Shown here: in pieces, positions 1 through 8,236 of the stretch
Layout: the number at the start of each line of letters is the position of its first letter
Numbering within the stretch: position 1 is the stretch's first letter
From: Sphaerobacter sp.
Lineage (GTDB): Bacteria > Chloroflexota > Chloroflexia > Thermomicrobiales > Thermomicrobiaceae
Length of the DNA stretch: 64,000 nt
Reading direction: 5' to 3'
NCBI GenBank assembly: GCA_029961075.1
Contig: JASBVL010000024.1
Coordinates: 1-64,000, forward strand
Notes under the pieces: generated by a model
Told to the model about the DNA's origin: nothing
The model's input: only the letters and a program-made list of their open reading frames with translations
Databases searched by the model: none
Translations under genes and position numbers: made by a program

Positions 1-190
1 CCACGGCGCCGAGGCGGAGCACCGTGCCCCAGGCGGCCTGCGCGACCGAGCGCCGGTCGAGGGAGAGGTGGACCGCGCCGAGGGCCGACCCGGCCAGGAG
101 GAGATAGAGCGGGTTCCGCGTGGTGACGATCAGGAGCGCGGCCGCAGCGGCCCACCCCAGCCAGGCCACCGGATTGACCCGCTGGCTCAC
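1..190 (-). CDS. ECF-type transporter permease (EcfT/CbiQ-like), N-terminal part
   Basis: The gene starts with GTG at 190 and runs off the window at position 1, so only about 63 residues are visible. They begin VSQRVNPVAWLGWAAAAAL and contain a hydrophobic stretch, then a charged LSLDRR segment, as in the first helices of energy-coupling-factor T components (CbiQ/EcfT family), which often open with an xPxAWLxWA-type motif. The start overlaps the stop of the DUF4430 gene as GTGA, so the two are translationally coupled in the cobalamin-riboswitch operon. T components are membrane scaffolds joining the ATPases to a substrate-binding S protein; here the likely substrate is cobalamin, by inference from the riboswitch. 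The fragment is short, so another membrane protein cannot be excluded. Confidence 0.6.
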   Translation of the reverse strand, partial: MSQRVNPVAWLGWAAAAALLIVTTRNPLYLLLAGSALGAVHLSLDRRSVAQAAWGTVLRLGAV

Positions 191-1155
191 GGTCCCCCTC
201 CGGTCCGCCTCCGGCGCACGAGCGCCACGGCCGTCGCCCCGCCGGCCGCCAGCAGGAGCGCGCCGAACGTCAGGTAGGAGGCGGGGATGCCCCCGCTGCC
301 CTGGTCCGTCGCCCGCGGCGTGATCTGCCCTGACGGGGTGACCTCGACCGCCCGGGCGATCGGTGAGGCCGCGGGCGAGGCGGCCGGCGGCACGGTGGCC
401 GTCGGTGTCGCGGCGGGCGTCGCCGTGGCCCGCACCGCGGCCGGCGCTGGGGTCGCGGCTACGGTGGGCGACGGTCCGGCCGGCTGCGCGGGGGTCGGCG
501 TCGACGTCGGCGTCACGGTGGGCGGATTCGCGGATACCGGCGGTGGGGCCGTCGGAGCCGGCGCCGCGGCCGGCGTCGGCGTCGGTGGCGGTGGCGGCGC
601 GGGAGCTGGCGGCTCCGGGGCGGCGCGATCCACGCCGTTGAGCCGGGCGATCTCGTCGATCGAGGTCGGGGGGAGGTCGCCCGTGCCGGCGGACCACGAC
701 CAGCCGTCAACATCGCCGTCGCGAATCGTGCGGCTCGCCGGGCCGCTGGGCGCCAGACGCCAGGTCCCGTCCGGCCCCAGCGTGTAGTAGTGCCAGAAGT
801 AGGCAGGACTCTGGTAACTCTGGCAGAAGCAGTTGTCGGCGGGACAGCCCTCCCCGTCCAGCGCACAGACAGCCTCGCCCAGGCCCCCGAACGGCGCGAT
901 CGTCGTGGCCAGGCCGGAGCGCGCCAGGAGATCGGCGCCGGTGATCGCGGGCTCAGTAAACTCGACGTAGACGTAGACCAGCCGGCCGTCGCCGTGGCGC
1001 ACCACCAGCCCCGCGCCGTTGGGCCGGGCCGCGTCGGCGGTGGGCGACCCGACCAGCCAGAGCAGGGCCAGCGCCAGGAGGGCGCCAAGCGGCAGGAACC
1101 ACGGAGCGCGCCGCGGCCGGTGGTGGCCGCGGCGCTCGGTCACTGGGCGGCTCAT
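187..1155 (-). CDS. membrane-anchored DUF4430 (transcobalamin beta-domain-like) protein
   Basis: This is a 322-residue exported protein. Residues 18-42 form a signal/transmembrane segment. Residues ~48-160 match the DUF4430 type of domain, with conserved features such as the ITGADLLAR and YFWHYYTLGPDGTW stretches and four cysteines (97, 104, 109, 111). Residues ~175-285 are a Pro/Thr/Ala-rich stalk, and ~290-312 are a C-terminal helix followed by RRRR, so the domain should sit outside on a tether. DUF4430 is the fold of the C-terminal beta domain of intrinsic factor and transcobalamin. The ATG overlaps the stop of the upstream barrel gene (ATGA) and its own stop overlaps the permease start. 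The inferred role is extracytoplasmic cobalamin capture together with the barrel protein; binding itself is not shown. Confidence 0.8.
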   Translation of the reverse strand: MSRPVTERRGHHRPRRAPWFLPLGALLALALLWLVGSPTADAARPNGAGLVVRHGDGRLVYVYVEFTEPAITGADLLARSGLATTIAPFGGLGEAVCALDGEGCPADNCFCQSYQSPAYFWHYYTLGPDGTWRLAPSGPASRTIRDGDVDGWSWSAGTGDLPPTSIDEIARLNGVDRAAPEPPAPAPPPPPTPTPAAAPAPTAPPPVSANPPTVTPTSTPTPAQPAGPSPTVAATPAPAAVRATATPAATPTATVPPAASPAASPIARAVEVTPSGQITPRATDQGSGGIPASYLTFGALLLAAGGATAVALVRRRRTGGGP

Positions 1156-2678
1156 CGCTGCGCCCGCTCACCCGCGCTGAGGAGTTCGGCACCGAGGAGG
1201 CCACCTAAGACGTCGTAGTGGGCCGGTGTCACGCCGGGGTGCCACTCGAAGCGTGCCCGCTCGAAGTACTGCACGGTGCGCCCGTTCTCGACGAACTCCT
1301 CGCTGATCGGGTAGCCGAACACGGCGAGCCCGCCGAAGCGCTGCCAGTAGCTGTTGAAACCGCCGCACAGGCTGTGCTGCGTCTCGGCGAAGTAGAGACA
1401 CCCGGCCTGTGCCCTGGCATCGACCGGTTGGAAGGGCACCTCGCCGCGCCGGTCGGCCGTGACCTCGTTGCCGACGAGGCCGAGCAGCACATCGTAGCGC
1501 TCGGGCCAGACGCCCGGGTGCCACTCAAAGCGCGCCCGCTCGAAGTACTGCACCGTGCGCCCGTTCTCGACGAACTCCTCCGTGATGGGGTAGCCGTAAA
1601 CCGCCAGCCCGCCGTACTCGATCCAGTACGACCGGAACCCGGCGCACAGGTTGTGGCCCGTCTCGGCGTAGTAGACGCAGCCAGCCTTCGGCGCCGCGGG
1701 CTGCATGGCTCGCTCGCGGGCCGTCGCGCGCCCGAAGCCGGGCTGGGCCGCGATCGGGAGCGGCTGCAGCGCCAGTGCGGGCACGGCCTGCACCGTGGCG
1801 AGCAGGTTGTCGCCGGGGACGTCGTCCCGGTAGCGGAGGGCGCCGCTCTCCGACTGGAAGCGCGTGAGGGCGGCCAGAGCCGACTGCACGGTGGGCGAAT
1901 CCCGGCGCTCACCGGCCGCGAGCAGGGCCTGGATGGCGAGCGCGGTTGAGTTGGCGTCGCCGACCGCGGGCGTCTCCGCGCCGACCTGGTAGACGAACGA
2001 TCCATCGTCGGTCTGGGCAGCGCGCAGGTAGCCGAGCCCGCGGTCGATCGCCGGCGACGTGCGCTCTCCGGCGGCGGCCAGCGCCTGGATGACGATCGCC
2101 GTGGTGTTGCTGTCGGCCGCGCCCGGTGCCGGGTCGCCGGTGAAGGCCCAACCGCCGTCGGCGGCCTGGGCCGCCGTCACGGCGTCGATGGCCGCTGGCG
2201 GCACGGGCACGCCAGCGGCGGCCAGTGCCAGCATGCCGTAGGCGTGCACGAAGATCTGCGGATCAAACAGCCCGGTAGCCGGGTCGAGGTGCGCCTCCAG
2301 CCGGGCGACCAGGTCGATGCCGCCGAAGTCGCGCGGATTGAGCCCGCTGGCGACCGCGGCGAGGATCAGCTTGGCGGCACCCGCCGTCGTGGTCGAGTAC
2401 TGGTCGGCCCGCGCGCGCAGGAAGTCAATGATGGATTGTCCCGCCACTGCGACGAGGTCCGGGTCGATGCCGGCCGCGGCGAAGGCCAGGGCCGCATCCA
2501 CGGTCACGCCGGGGTCGCTCGCTCCGGAGAACCCGGCAAAGCCGCCGTCCGCCTGCTGCTGGGTGCGCAGCCAGTCGACCGCGCTCGCCGCAGGCGCAGT
2601 GGGCGCCCCGAGCGCGGCGGGTGCGATGGTGCCAAGGAGCAGGCACACCAGCACGAGGGCATGGATCACTCTTCGCAT
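1152..2678 (-). CDS. secreted alpha/alpha-barrel protein with two C-terminal LGFP-like modules, B12-riboswitch controlled
   Basis: This is a 508-residue protein starting at ATG 2678 behind a GGGGGGAG ribosome site; the reading frame is open further upstream, but only this start gives a signal peptide (residues 1-24, cut after AALGA). Residues ~33-305 hold repeats of the prenyltransferase/squalene-cyclase kind (QQADGGFAGF, QAADGGWAF, QTDDGSFVY, each followed by an AIQALLAAG-like helix), the alpha6/alpha6 toroid also used by the N-terminal domain of transcobalamin and intrinsic factor. Residues ~332-406 and ~425-500 are two near-identical modules with GGLAVxGYPIxEEF and VQYFERARFEWHPG, resembling LGFP cell-wall repeats. 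It is the first gene after the cobalamin riboswitch and is coupled to the DUF4430 gene. It probably binds cobalamin at the cell surface; catalytic cyclase function is unlikely because no DxDD-type acid motif is seen. Confidence 0.8.
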   Translation of the reverse strand: MRRVIHALVLVCLLLGTIAPAALGAPTAPAASAVDWLRTQQQADGGFAGFSGASDPGVTVDAALAFAAAGIDPDLVAVAGQSIIDFLRARADQYSTTTAGAAKLILAAVASGLNPRDFGGIDLVARLEAHLDPATGLFDPQIFVHAYGMLALAAAGVPVPPAAIDAVTAAQAADGGWAFTGDPAPGAADSNTTAIVIQALAAAGERTSPAIDRGLGYLRAAQTDDGSFVYQVGAETPAVGDANSTALAIQALLAAGERRDSPTVQSALAALTRFQSESGALRYRDDVPGDNLLATVQAVPALALQPLPIAAQPGFGRATARERAMQPAAPKAGCVYYAETGHNLCAGFRSYWIEYGGLAVYGYPITEEFVENGRTVQYFERARFEWHPGVWPERYDVLLGLVGNEVTADRRGEVPFQPVDARAQAGCLYFAETQHSLCGGFNSYWQRFGGLAVFGYPISEEFVENGRTVQYFERARFEWHPGVTPAHYDVLGGLLGAELLSAGERAQR

Positions 2679-2711
2679 CGATATCTCCCCCCACGGTATG
2701 GCATGTCTGGC

Positions 2712-2735
2712 GCGTCGCGGGCATGCCTGCGACGC
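2712..2735 (-). other. hairpin between riboswitch and first structural gene
   Basis: A near-perfect inverted repeat, with arms GCGTCGC/GCGACGC and an inner GGC/GCC pair, lies about 35 bases before the start of the barrel protein gene. There is no uridine tract, so it is not a standard terminator. It may be part of the riboswitch expression platform or just a GC-rich palindrome. Confidence 0.3.
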
Positions 2736-2761
2736 CACGCTGGTTGGGACCGGGGTGGGGG

Positions 2762-2788
2762 TCAGGTGATGCGCTGGCGATGCACCAT
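2762..2788 (-). CDS. possible 8-residue leader peptide MVHRQRIT
   Basis: A very strong Shine-Dalgarno sequence (AAGGAGGGAGG), better than that of the main gene, is placed correctly before an ATG that reads eight codons and stops. It lies directly after the riboswitch aptamer and about 80 bases before the barrel gene start. It could be a translated leader whose ribosome site is masked by the riboswitch, or a chance ORF. No similar peptide is recognised. Confidence 0.3.
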   Translation of the reverse strand: MVHRQRIT

Positions 2789-2828
2789 GGTGTCCTCCCT
2801 CCTTGGCTCGAGGCGGAACGGACACGGC

Positions 2829-2960
2829 AGCGGCGGGTAATCTGGCTTCGCCGCGGCTCAACGCGGCGTTACAGTTGCGGCACAGCCCCGGACTTTCACC
2901 GGTGTTCCCCCGTGTGGACCGACCCTGCTGGGTCGGCACCCGCTGCCGAAGGGGATCAAT
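2829..2960 (-). promoter_or_regulatory. cobalamin (B12) riboswitch
   Basis: Read on the minus strand, the sequence has the ordered hallmarks of the class I cobalamin aptamer: GGTGCC with a GACC/GGTC arm, then GGGGAAC, CCGGTGAAAGTCCGG, GCTGTGCCGCAACTGTA, a GC hairpin, and the B12-box part AGCCAGATTACCCGCC. It lies between a candidate promoter at 2990-3018 and the barrel/DUF4430/permease operon, so the operon should be switched off when adenosylcobalamin or another cobalamin is plentiful. A Shine-Dalgarno sequence follows within about 40 bases, which suggests control of translation. Confidence 0.93.
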
Positions 2961-2989
2961 TGCCTGACGTCAACGACGTCGACGGCAAC

Positions 2990-3018
2990 AGTCTGGCACC
3001 GATCTCGAGCGACGTCAA
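2990..3018 (-). promoter_or_regulatory. candidate sigma-70 promoter of the B12 operon
   Basis: On the minus strand, TTGACG (3018-3013) and CAGACT (2995-2990) are separated by 17 bases. The -35 box is strong and the -10 box weak. Its place about 30 bases before the riboswitch aptamer is what supports it. Confidence 0.5.
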
Positions 3019-3200
3019 GCGGCGTGTGGGCCGGCACACCGCCCCTACCGGAAGATCTCGTGCTGGTCTTCTCCCCGATGGGGGTGGGGCGTGTGGCGCA
3101 CGGCGCCTGCCGTGCTGGCCCTCCCATCGAGCGGCCAACCGAGATACCGCGGGCGGCGCCGGTGGGGGCGGCCCAGGGCAGCGGGCAGGCTGGCCGGTGC

Positions 3201-3206
3201 TATAAT
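3201..3206 (+). promoter_or_regulatory. TATAAT -10 element upstream of the helicase gene
   Basis: A perfect TATAAT stands in otherwise very GC-rich sequence about 75 bases before the helicase start. No good -35 box is found 16-18 bases upstream, so this is only a candidate. Confidence 0.4.
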
Positions 3207-3279
3207 CGCGTCCGGCCTAGAAAGCATGTTCGCGTGCCGCGGGCGCGCCTGGGCCAGGGCGACACAAGGGGGACGGGTC

Positions 3280-5589
3280 GTGCAGCGGGAGAGTGGGATT
3301 GCCGCGGTCATCGACAAGCTTCGGGGCGACCCGCACTTCGCGTCCTGCGTCACCGCCTGGCGGACGATCCCGGAGCGCCCCGCCGAGACGGTACCGCTGC
3401 CGGAGGCGTTGGAGCCGCGCCTGGCGGCCGCGCTGCGCGCGCGGGGGATCCATCAGCTCTACTCGCATCAGGCGGAGGCGTTCGTCAGCGTGCGGCAGGG
3501 CCGCCACACCGCGATCGTGACCGGGACCGCGTCGGGCAAGACCCTCTGCTACACCCTGCCGGTGCTCGACGCGATCCTGCGCGACCCGACCGCGCGCGCC
3601 CTGTACATCTTCCCGACCAAGGCGCTGGCGCAGGACCAGTACGCGAACCTCCACGCGCTGATCGAGGCGGCCGGGGCCGACATCAAGACGCACACCTACG
3701 ATGGCGATACCCCGGCGACCGTCCGGCGTCTCATCCGCGCCGCGGGCCACATCGTCATCACCAACCCGGACATGCTGCATTCCGGCATCCTGCCGCACCA
3801 CACCAAGTGGCACAACCTGTTCGAGCACCTGCGCTTCGTCGTGATCGACGAGATGCACGGGTACCGCGGCGTGTTCGGCTCGCACGTCGCCAATGTCATC
3901 CGCCGGCTGAAGCGGGTCTGTCGCCACTACGGGGCGGAACCGGTCTTCATCCTGGCCTCGGCGACCATCGCCAACCCCGGCGAGCTGGCGCAGCGGCTGA
4001 TCGAGGAGGACGTGCACGTCATCGACCGGGATGGCGCGCCGCACGGGCGGCGGGAGTTCGTCTTCTACAACCCGCCCGTGGTGAATCAGCAACTGGGCAT
4101 CCGGCGCTCGGTCGTGCTCGAAGCGAGCCGGATCGCGAGCGAGCTGGTGCGGGCCGGGGTCCACACCATCGTCTTCGCGCGGGCGCGCACGACCGCCGAG
4201 GTCATGCTGACCTACCTGCGCCAGGCGCTGCCGGCGGAGATCGGCGGCGAGGAGCGGGTGCGCGGCTACCGCGGCGGCTACCTGCCGGGACAGCGGCGCG
4301 AGATCGAGCGCGGGCTGCGCGAGGGGCGAGTCCAGGCGGTGGTGTCCACCAACGCGCTGGAGCTGGGGGTCGACATCGGGTCGCTGGAAGCCTGTGTCAT
4401 GACCGGCTACCCGGGGACCATCGCCAGCACCTGGCAGCAGGCCGGCCGGGCCGGGCGGCGGGACGCGCCGTCGCTGGCCGTCCTGGTCGCGTCGTCGAAC
4501 CCGCTCGACCAGTTCATCGTGCAGAACCCGGACTACTTCTTCCGCCGGCAGCCGGAGCACGGGCTCATCAACCCCGACAACCTGCTGATACTGGTCGACC
4601 ACCTCAAGTGCGCCGCGTTCGAGCTGCCGTTCAAGGACGGGGACCAGTTCGGCAGGGTCGACCCCGCGGAGGTACTGGCGTACCTGGAAGAGGAGCGGGT
4701 GCTGCACCACGCGGGCGACACCTGGTACTGGACGGCCGACGCCTACCCGGCCGAGGAGGTGAGCCTGCGCACCGCCGCGCGGGACAACGTGGTCATCATC
4801 GACACCGGACGGCCGGGGCAGCCGCGGGTGATCGGGGAGATCGACAGCTTCGCGGCGCCCATGCTGGTCCACACAGAGGCGATCTACCTGCACGAGGGGC
4901 AGCAGTACCACGTCGACCGGCTGGACTGGGACGAGCGGAAGGCCTACGTGCATCCGGTGGATGTGGACTACTACACCGACGCCAGCCTCTCCGTCCGGGT
5001 GCAGGTGCTCGAGCAGTTCTCCGAGGGGGAGCCCTGGGCACCGCGGCACCACGGCGAGGTGCTGGTCGGCGCGATCGTGACCCAGTACAAGAAGATCAAG
5101 CTGTACACCCACGAGAACATCGGCTGGGGACGGGTGCATCTGCCCGAGCAGCAGATGCACACCTCAGCCTACTGGTTCTCGTTGCCGGCACACGCCACCG
5201 CGCGCATGCGCTCGGCGGAGCTCCAGGGCGCGCTCCTCGGCCTGGCCAACGTCGTCGGCAATGTGGCGCCGCTGTTCCTCATGTGCGATCCGCGGGACAT
5301 CGGCGTCTACCCGCAGGTGCGGTCGCCGTTCACCCAGCGGGCGACGGTGTTCGTCTACGATCAGGTCCCCGGCGGGATCGGGTTCAGCCAGAAGCTGTAC
5401 GAGCTCCACGACACCCTGCTGCGCGCCGCCTACGACCTGGTGCGGGGCTGCGGCTGCCGCGCGGGGTGTCCCTCGTGCGTCGGGCCGATGACCGAGGTCG
5501 GCGAGTCGGGCAAGGCCAACACGCTGGCGCTGCTGCGCCTGATGCAAGAGGCCGCGCCCGCGGCCGACGGGCGCGGCGGGGAGTCCTGA
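3280..5589 (+). CDS. mrfA: DEAD/DEAH-box DNA helicase with C-terminal Zn-binding DUF1998 (MrfA/YprA-like)
   Basis: This 769-residue protein starts at GTG 3280 with AAGGGGGA seven bases upstream; the frame is open far upstream, but there is no better start. It has the superfamily 2 motifs in order: Walker A GTASGKT (residues 82-88), DEMH box (190-193), SATIANP motif III, and the second RecA domain with STNALELGVDIG and QQAGRAGRR. Near the C-terminus GCGCRAGCPSCVG supplies the four cysteines of the DUF1998 zinc site. B. subtilis MrfA (about 750 residues) has this layout and repairs mitomycin-type DNA damage in a UvrA-independent way; a DNA-repair role here is inferred from family. The gene stands alone and faces away from the B12 operon. 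Confidence 0.88.
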   Translation: MQRESGIAAVIDKLRGDPHFASCVTAWRTIPERPAETVPLPEALEPRLAAALRARGIHQLYSHQAEAFVSVRQGRHTAIVTGTASGKTLCYTLPVLDAILRDPTARALYIFPTKALAQDQYANLHALIEAAGADIKTHTYDGDTPATVRRLIRAAGHIVITNPDMLHSGILPHHTKWHNLFEHLRFVVIDEMHGYRGVFGSHVANVIRRLKRVCRHYGAEPVFILASATIANPGELAQRLIEEDVHVIDRDGAPHGRREFVFYNPPVVNQQLGIRRSVVLEASRIASELVRAGVHTIVFARARTTAEVMLTYLRQALPAEIGGEERVRGYRGGYLPGQRREIERGLREGRVQAVVSTNALELGVDIGSLEACVMTGYPGTIASTWQQAGRAGRRDAPSLAVLVASSNPLDQFIVQNPDYFFRRQPEHGLINPDNLLILVDHLKCAAFELPFKDGDQFGRVDPAEVLAYLEEERVLHHAGDTWYWTADAYPAEEVSLRTAARDNVVIIDTGRPGQPRVIGEIDSFAAPMLVHTEAIYLHEGQQYHVDRLDWDERKAYVHPVDVDYYTDASLSVRVQVLEQFSEGEPWAPRHHGEVLVGAIVTQYKKIKLYTHENIGWGRVHLPEQQMHTSAYWFSLPAHATARMRSAELQGALLGLANVVGNVAPLFLMCDPRDIGVYPQVRSPFTQRATVFVYDQVPGGIGFSQKLYELHDTLLRAAYDLVRGCGCRAGCPSCVGPMTEVGESGKANTLALLRLMQEAAPAADGRGGES

Positions 5590-5594
5590 GCCGG

Positions 5595-6890
5595 CTACCA
5601 GTACTGCATGGCCTCGCGGAAGATGCGGGCCAGGCCGTCGGCGTCCACCGGGCGGGGTGAGCCGACCAGCAGCCGCTGCTGCTTCATGGCACCCTCGACC
5701 AGGCCGGGGATGTCGGCCTCCCCGTAGCCGAGCTCCGTCAAGCCGTTCGGGATGCCCAGGTCGCGCATGAGTTCCTGGATGGCGTCGGCCGCGGCCTCGG
5801 CGGCCTCCCGGACCGGCATGCCCAGGGTGTCGACGCCGAGCAACTCGGCGAGGCGCGCGTGGCGCTCGGGCCAGGCCGCGGCGGTGTAGCGGAAGGCGGC
5901 CGGCGCGTTGATGATGACCGACAGCCCGTGCGGCACGAGCGGCTCGTCGACGTTGTAGTCGGGCGGCCAGTAGTCGCGCACCATGCCCGCGACCGGGTAG
6001 GCCATGGCGTGCGGGATGTGGACGCCGGCGTTGCCGAAGCCGATGCCGGCGAAGGTGCTGGCCAGCAGCATGTAGCTGCGGGCCTCGATGTCGAGCGGGT
6101 TGTAGGTGGCGCGCCGCAGGTAGGTGGTGCACCAGCGGATTGCCTGCTCGCTCCACAGGTCGGCGATCGGATTCGAGCCGACGTAGGCCGGGCGCTCCGC
6201 CGGGTTGGCGACGCGCGGGCGGGTGTTGTACGGCCGGGCGGTGAACGACTCCGCGGCGTGGCAGATCACGTCGCAGCCGACCGAGGCGGTGAGCATCGGC
6301 GGGCAGTGGAGCGTGTTGAGCGGGTCGATGATGGCCAGGGTGGGCCGGATGGCGCGGTGCGAGATACCCGTCTTGACCTTCTGGTCGAGCAGGTCGAGGA
6401 CGATGACCGGGGTCGTCTCGCTGCCGGTCCCGGCGGTGGTGGGTAGCGCGATGTGGGGCTTCAGGGGACCGGGCACCGGCTTGCCGGCGCCGATGGGCTT
6501 GTTGATGTAGTCGAGCAGCTCGCCCTCGTGCGTGCTGAAGAGGTTCATCGCCTTGGCGGTGTCGATGGTGCTGCCGCCGCCCAGTGAGATGAACGCTTCC
6601 GGCCGGCTCTTGCGCGCGACGGCGATGGCGTCGCGCAGGGAGACGTCGGTCGGCTCGACATGCACGCGGTCGAAGACCTCCAGTTCGACACCGGCGGCGC
6701 GGGCAATCGTCTCCACTTTGTCGACCAGGCCGAACTGCCGCAGGTTGCGGTCGGTCACGAGCATGGCACGCCGGATGCCCAGCCGGTCCAGCTCGAAGCC
6801 CAACTCCTCGGTGGCCCCGACGCCGAAGCGGATCGGGACGGTGTCGACCGCGATGATCGTCTCGGTGGGGATGAGACGCTCAGTCGCCAC
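5595..6890 (-). CDS. iron-containing alcohol dehydrogenase, hydroxyacid-oxoacid transhydrogenase type
   Basis: This 431-residue protein is of the Fe-ADH family. The NAD site is GGGSTIDTAK and the metal-site region includes GCDVICHAAESF and the GNAGVHIPHAMAYPV stretch. Long motifs such as RPAYVGSNPIADLW, EARSYMLLASTFAGIGFGNAG and PLVPHGLSVII are typical of the ADHFE1/HOT subgroup, which oxidises 4-hydroxybutyrate to succinic semialdehyde using 2-oxoglutarate as acceptor. It follows the lactonase gene by 27 bases and must share its promoter. Together they suggest a gamma-butyrolactone/4-hydroxybutyrate route like that of the blc operon of Agrobacterium; no semialdehyde dehydrogenase is next to it. 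A plain NAD-dependent 4-hydroxybutyrate dehydrogenase is the alternative. Confidence 0.87.
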   Translation of the reverse strand: MATERLIPTETIIAVDTVPIRFGVGATEELGFELDRLGIRRAMLVTDRNLRQFGLVDKVETIARAAGVELEVFDRVHVEPTDVSLRDAIAVARKSRPEAFISLGGGSTIDTAKAMNLFSTHEGELLDYINKPIGAGKPVPGPLKPHIALPTTAGTGSETTPVIVLDLLDQKVKTGISHRAIRPTLAIIDPLNTLHCPPMLTASVGCDVICHAAESFTARPYNTRPRVANPAERPAYVGSNPIADLWSEQAIRWCTTYLRRATYNPLDIEARSYMLLASTFAGIGFGNAGVHIPHAMAYPVAGMVRDYWPPDYNVDEPLVPHGLSVIINAPAAFRYTAAAWPERHARLAELLGVDTLGMPVREAAEAAADAIQELMRDLGIPNGLTELGYGEADIPGLVEGAMKQQRLLVGSPRPVDADGLARIFREAMQYW

Positions 6891-6917
6891 GGGTAGACTC
6901 CTCTCTGGCGGGGACCG

Positions 6918-7733
6918 CTACTCGTAGTACTCCGGCGCCTTCTTGAGGCGGGTGAACGCCTCCAGATCGTGCCCGTAACCCAGCGTCGCCTCGTACTTCC
7001 GGGAGAGCTGCTTGATGGCGTACATCGATCGGAAGTAGGCGACCGAGTCGTAGACGATGCCCGACAGGCGCCACTCCTTGAGGTTGCGCTCCAGGTAGAT
7101 CGCGTCCGAGGTGAAGATGAACGTGCCGGAGTGCTGGGTGTGGGCGACCATCCCGATGAGGCCCGGGGTGTGGCCTGGCCAGTGGTAGAGGTGCAGGTCC
7201 GGGGCCAGCTCGAGGTGGCTGCCCATCATCAGGTCGTAGTTGAGGTTGGGCAACTCGAACTCGACTTTGGCGTAGGCTCCGGCGAAGTCCAGCGGGCCGA
7301 CATGGGTGACCTTGAGGGCGTGCGACAGTTCGTCTTCATGGACGATGATGCCCCGGCTGCCGGCCTTGGTGCCGCGGAAGAAGTCGAGGCAGCCGCAGTG
7401 GTCGACGTGCAGGTGGGAGATCACCACGATGTCGATGTCGCGCATGCGCAGCCCGAGCTGGTCGAGCTGGGCCGGCAGCAACTGGTTGTCGGTGGCACGA
7501 TAGGGGAAGACCGGCCGCAGGGCCTCCGGCCAGCGACGGTCCCATTCGGGGTGGCAGGTGGCGTCGTAGAGTACCCAGCCGAGCGTGGGATGCTCGATCA
7601 AGACGGTGTAGGTGGGGATGGTGACCCACTCCGCCGGCGGATTGGGATTGTCGACCGTGCCGGTGTGCGGGTTGAGCAGGAGCCAGGCGAGATCGAGGTC
7701 GAGCTTGCCGTTGTCGAGGACGAAGACCTTCAC
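6918..7733 (-). CDS. metallo-beta-lactamase-fold lactonase (AiiA/AttM-like)
   Basis: The protein has 271 residues, from a GTG at 7733 preceded by AAGGAGG. The zinc motif HLHVDHCG gives H107, H109, D111 and H112; further ligands are expected in WPGHTPG and FTSDAI. The length and the C-terminal GYGHD motif fit the N-acyl-homoserine lactonase/AttM group. Members open acyl-homoserine lactones or simple gamma-lactones. Because the next gene encodes a hydroxyacid transhydrogenase, hydrolysis of gamma-butyrolactone-type substrates is the better guess here than quorum quenching. A promoter is visible at 7848-7875. Confidence 0.85.
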   Translation of the reverse strand: MKVFVLDNGKLDLDLAWLLLNPHTGTVDNPNPPAEWVTIPTYTVLIEHPTLGWVLYDATCHPEWDRRWPEALRPVFPYRATDNQLLPAQLDQLGLRMRDIDIVVISHLHVDHCGCLDFFRGTKAGSRGIIVHEDELSHALKVTHVGPLDFAGAYAKVEFELPNLNYDLMMGSHLELAPDLHLYHWPGHTPGLIGMVAHTQHSGTFIFTSDAIYLERNLKEWRLSGIVYDSVAYFRSMYAIKQLSRKYEATLGYGHDLEAFTRLKKAPEYYE

Positions 7734-7847
7734 CGCGATCCTCCTTCCGCTGGCGACGATGCGTCAGGAGCGGGCGAGGCTCGTCCACAGCCAGCGCCTC
7801 CTCTCGCGGCATGGGTGGGTTCCGACCGTCTGGTCTGCGTAGCTACC

Positions 7848-7875
7848 AGTATAGATGATCGTCCGGGAAAGTAAA
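7848..7875 (-). promoter_or_regulatory. candidate promoter of the lactonase-transhydrogenase operon
   Basis: On the minus strand TTTACT (7875-7870) and TATACT (7853-7848) are 16 bases apart, in a locally AT-richer patch about 115 bases before the lactonase start. Confidence 0.55.
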
Positions 7876-8236
7876 CCGCTGACGCGGCCGCCTGCGCGTT
7901 CGTGACGCGGCAGCGGTTGCCGGAGCTGGGCAGGGACACGGAAGCCGGTGGCGACGACCCACGAGCATGTGTGGCGGGTGGCGCGCGCTGTGCCGCCGCG
8001 CCATCGAGATCCCGGGCGACGGGTTCGGGCTCCTCGTCGCGCTCGCGCTGGGCTCGGCTCGAGTGCCGTCGTCTATGCCCGCGGGGACGTCGCCCAACCG
8101 CTGGGGGCCTGTGCTGGGTGGCGGCGTGACCCCCTCCTCGGTGGCTACAGCCGGCTGGCCGGGCGGTCCCGGGCTCGCGTGCCCGCAGCCGCCCGCGGGG
8201 CGGCGCGCAGCGCCCTGGCGAGGACGGCGACGCTGC
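7876..8236. other. gene-free stretch between divergent operons
   Basis: No convincing coding region, RNA or repeat is seen in about 360 bases between the lactonase promoter and the pyr promoter. Short open frames here have no start signals and no family features. Confidence 0.5.

Noticed and set aside
3217-5160. 647-codon open frame opposite the helicase gene
   Set aside because: Its residue composition is a shadow of GC-rich codons on the other strand; it has no ribosome site or domain, whereas the plus strand carries a full helicase.
7876-8236. Small genes between the lactonase and pyr promoters
   Set aside because: The short frames have no ribosome sites, no family features, and compete in several frames.
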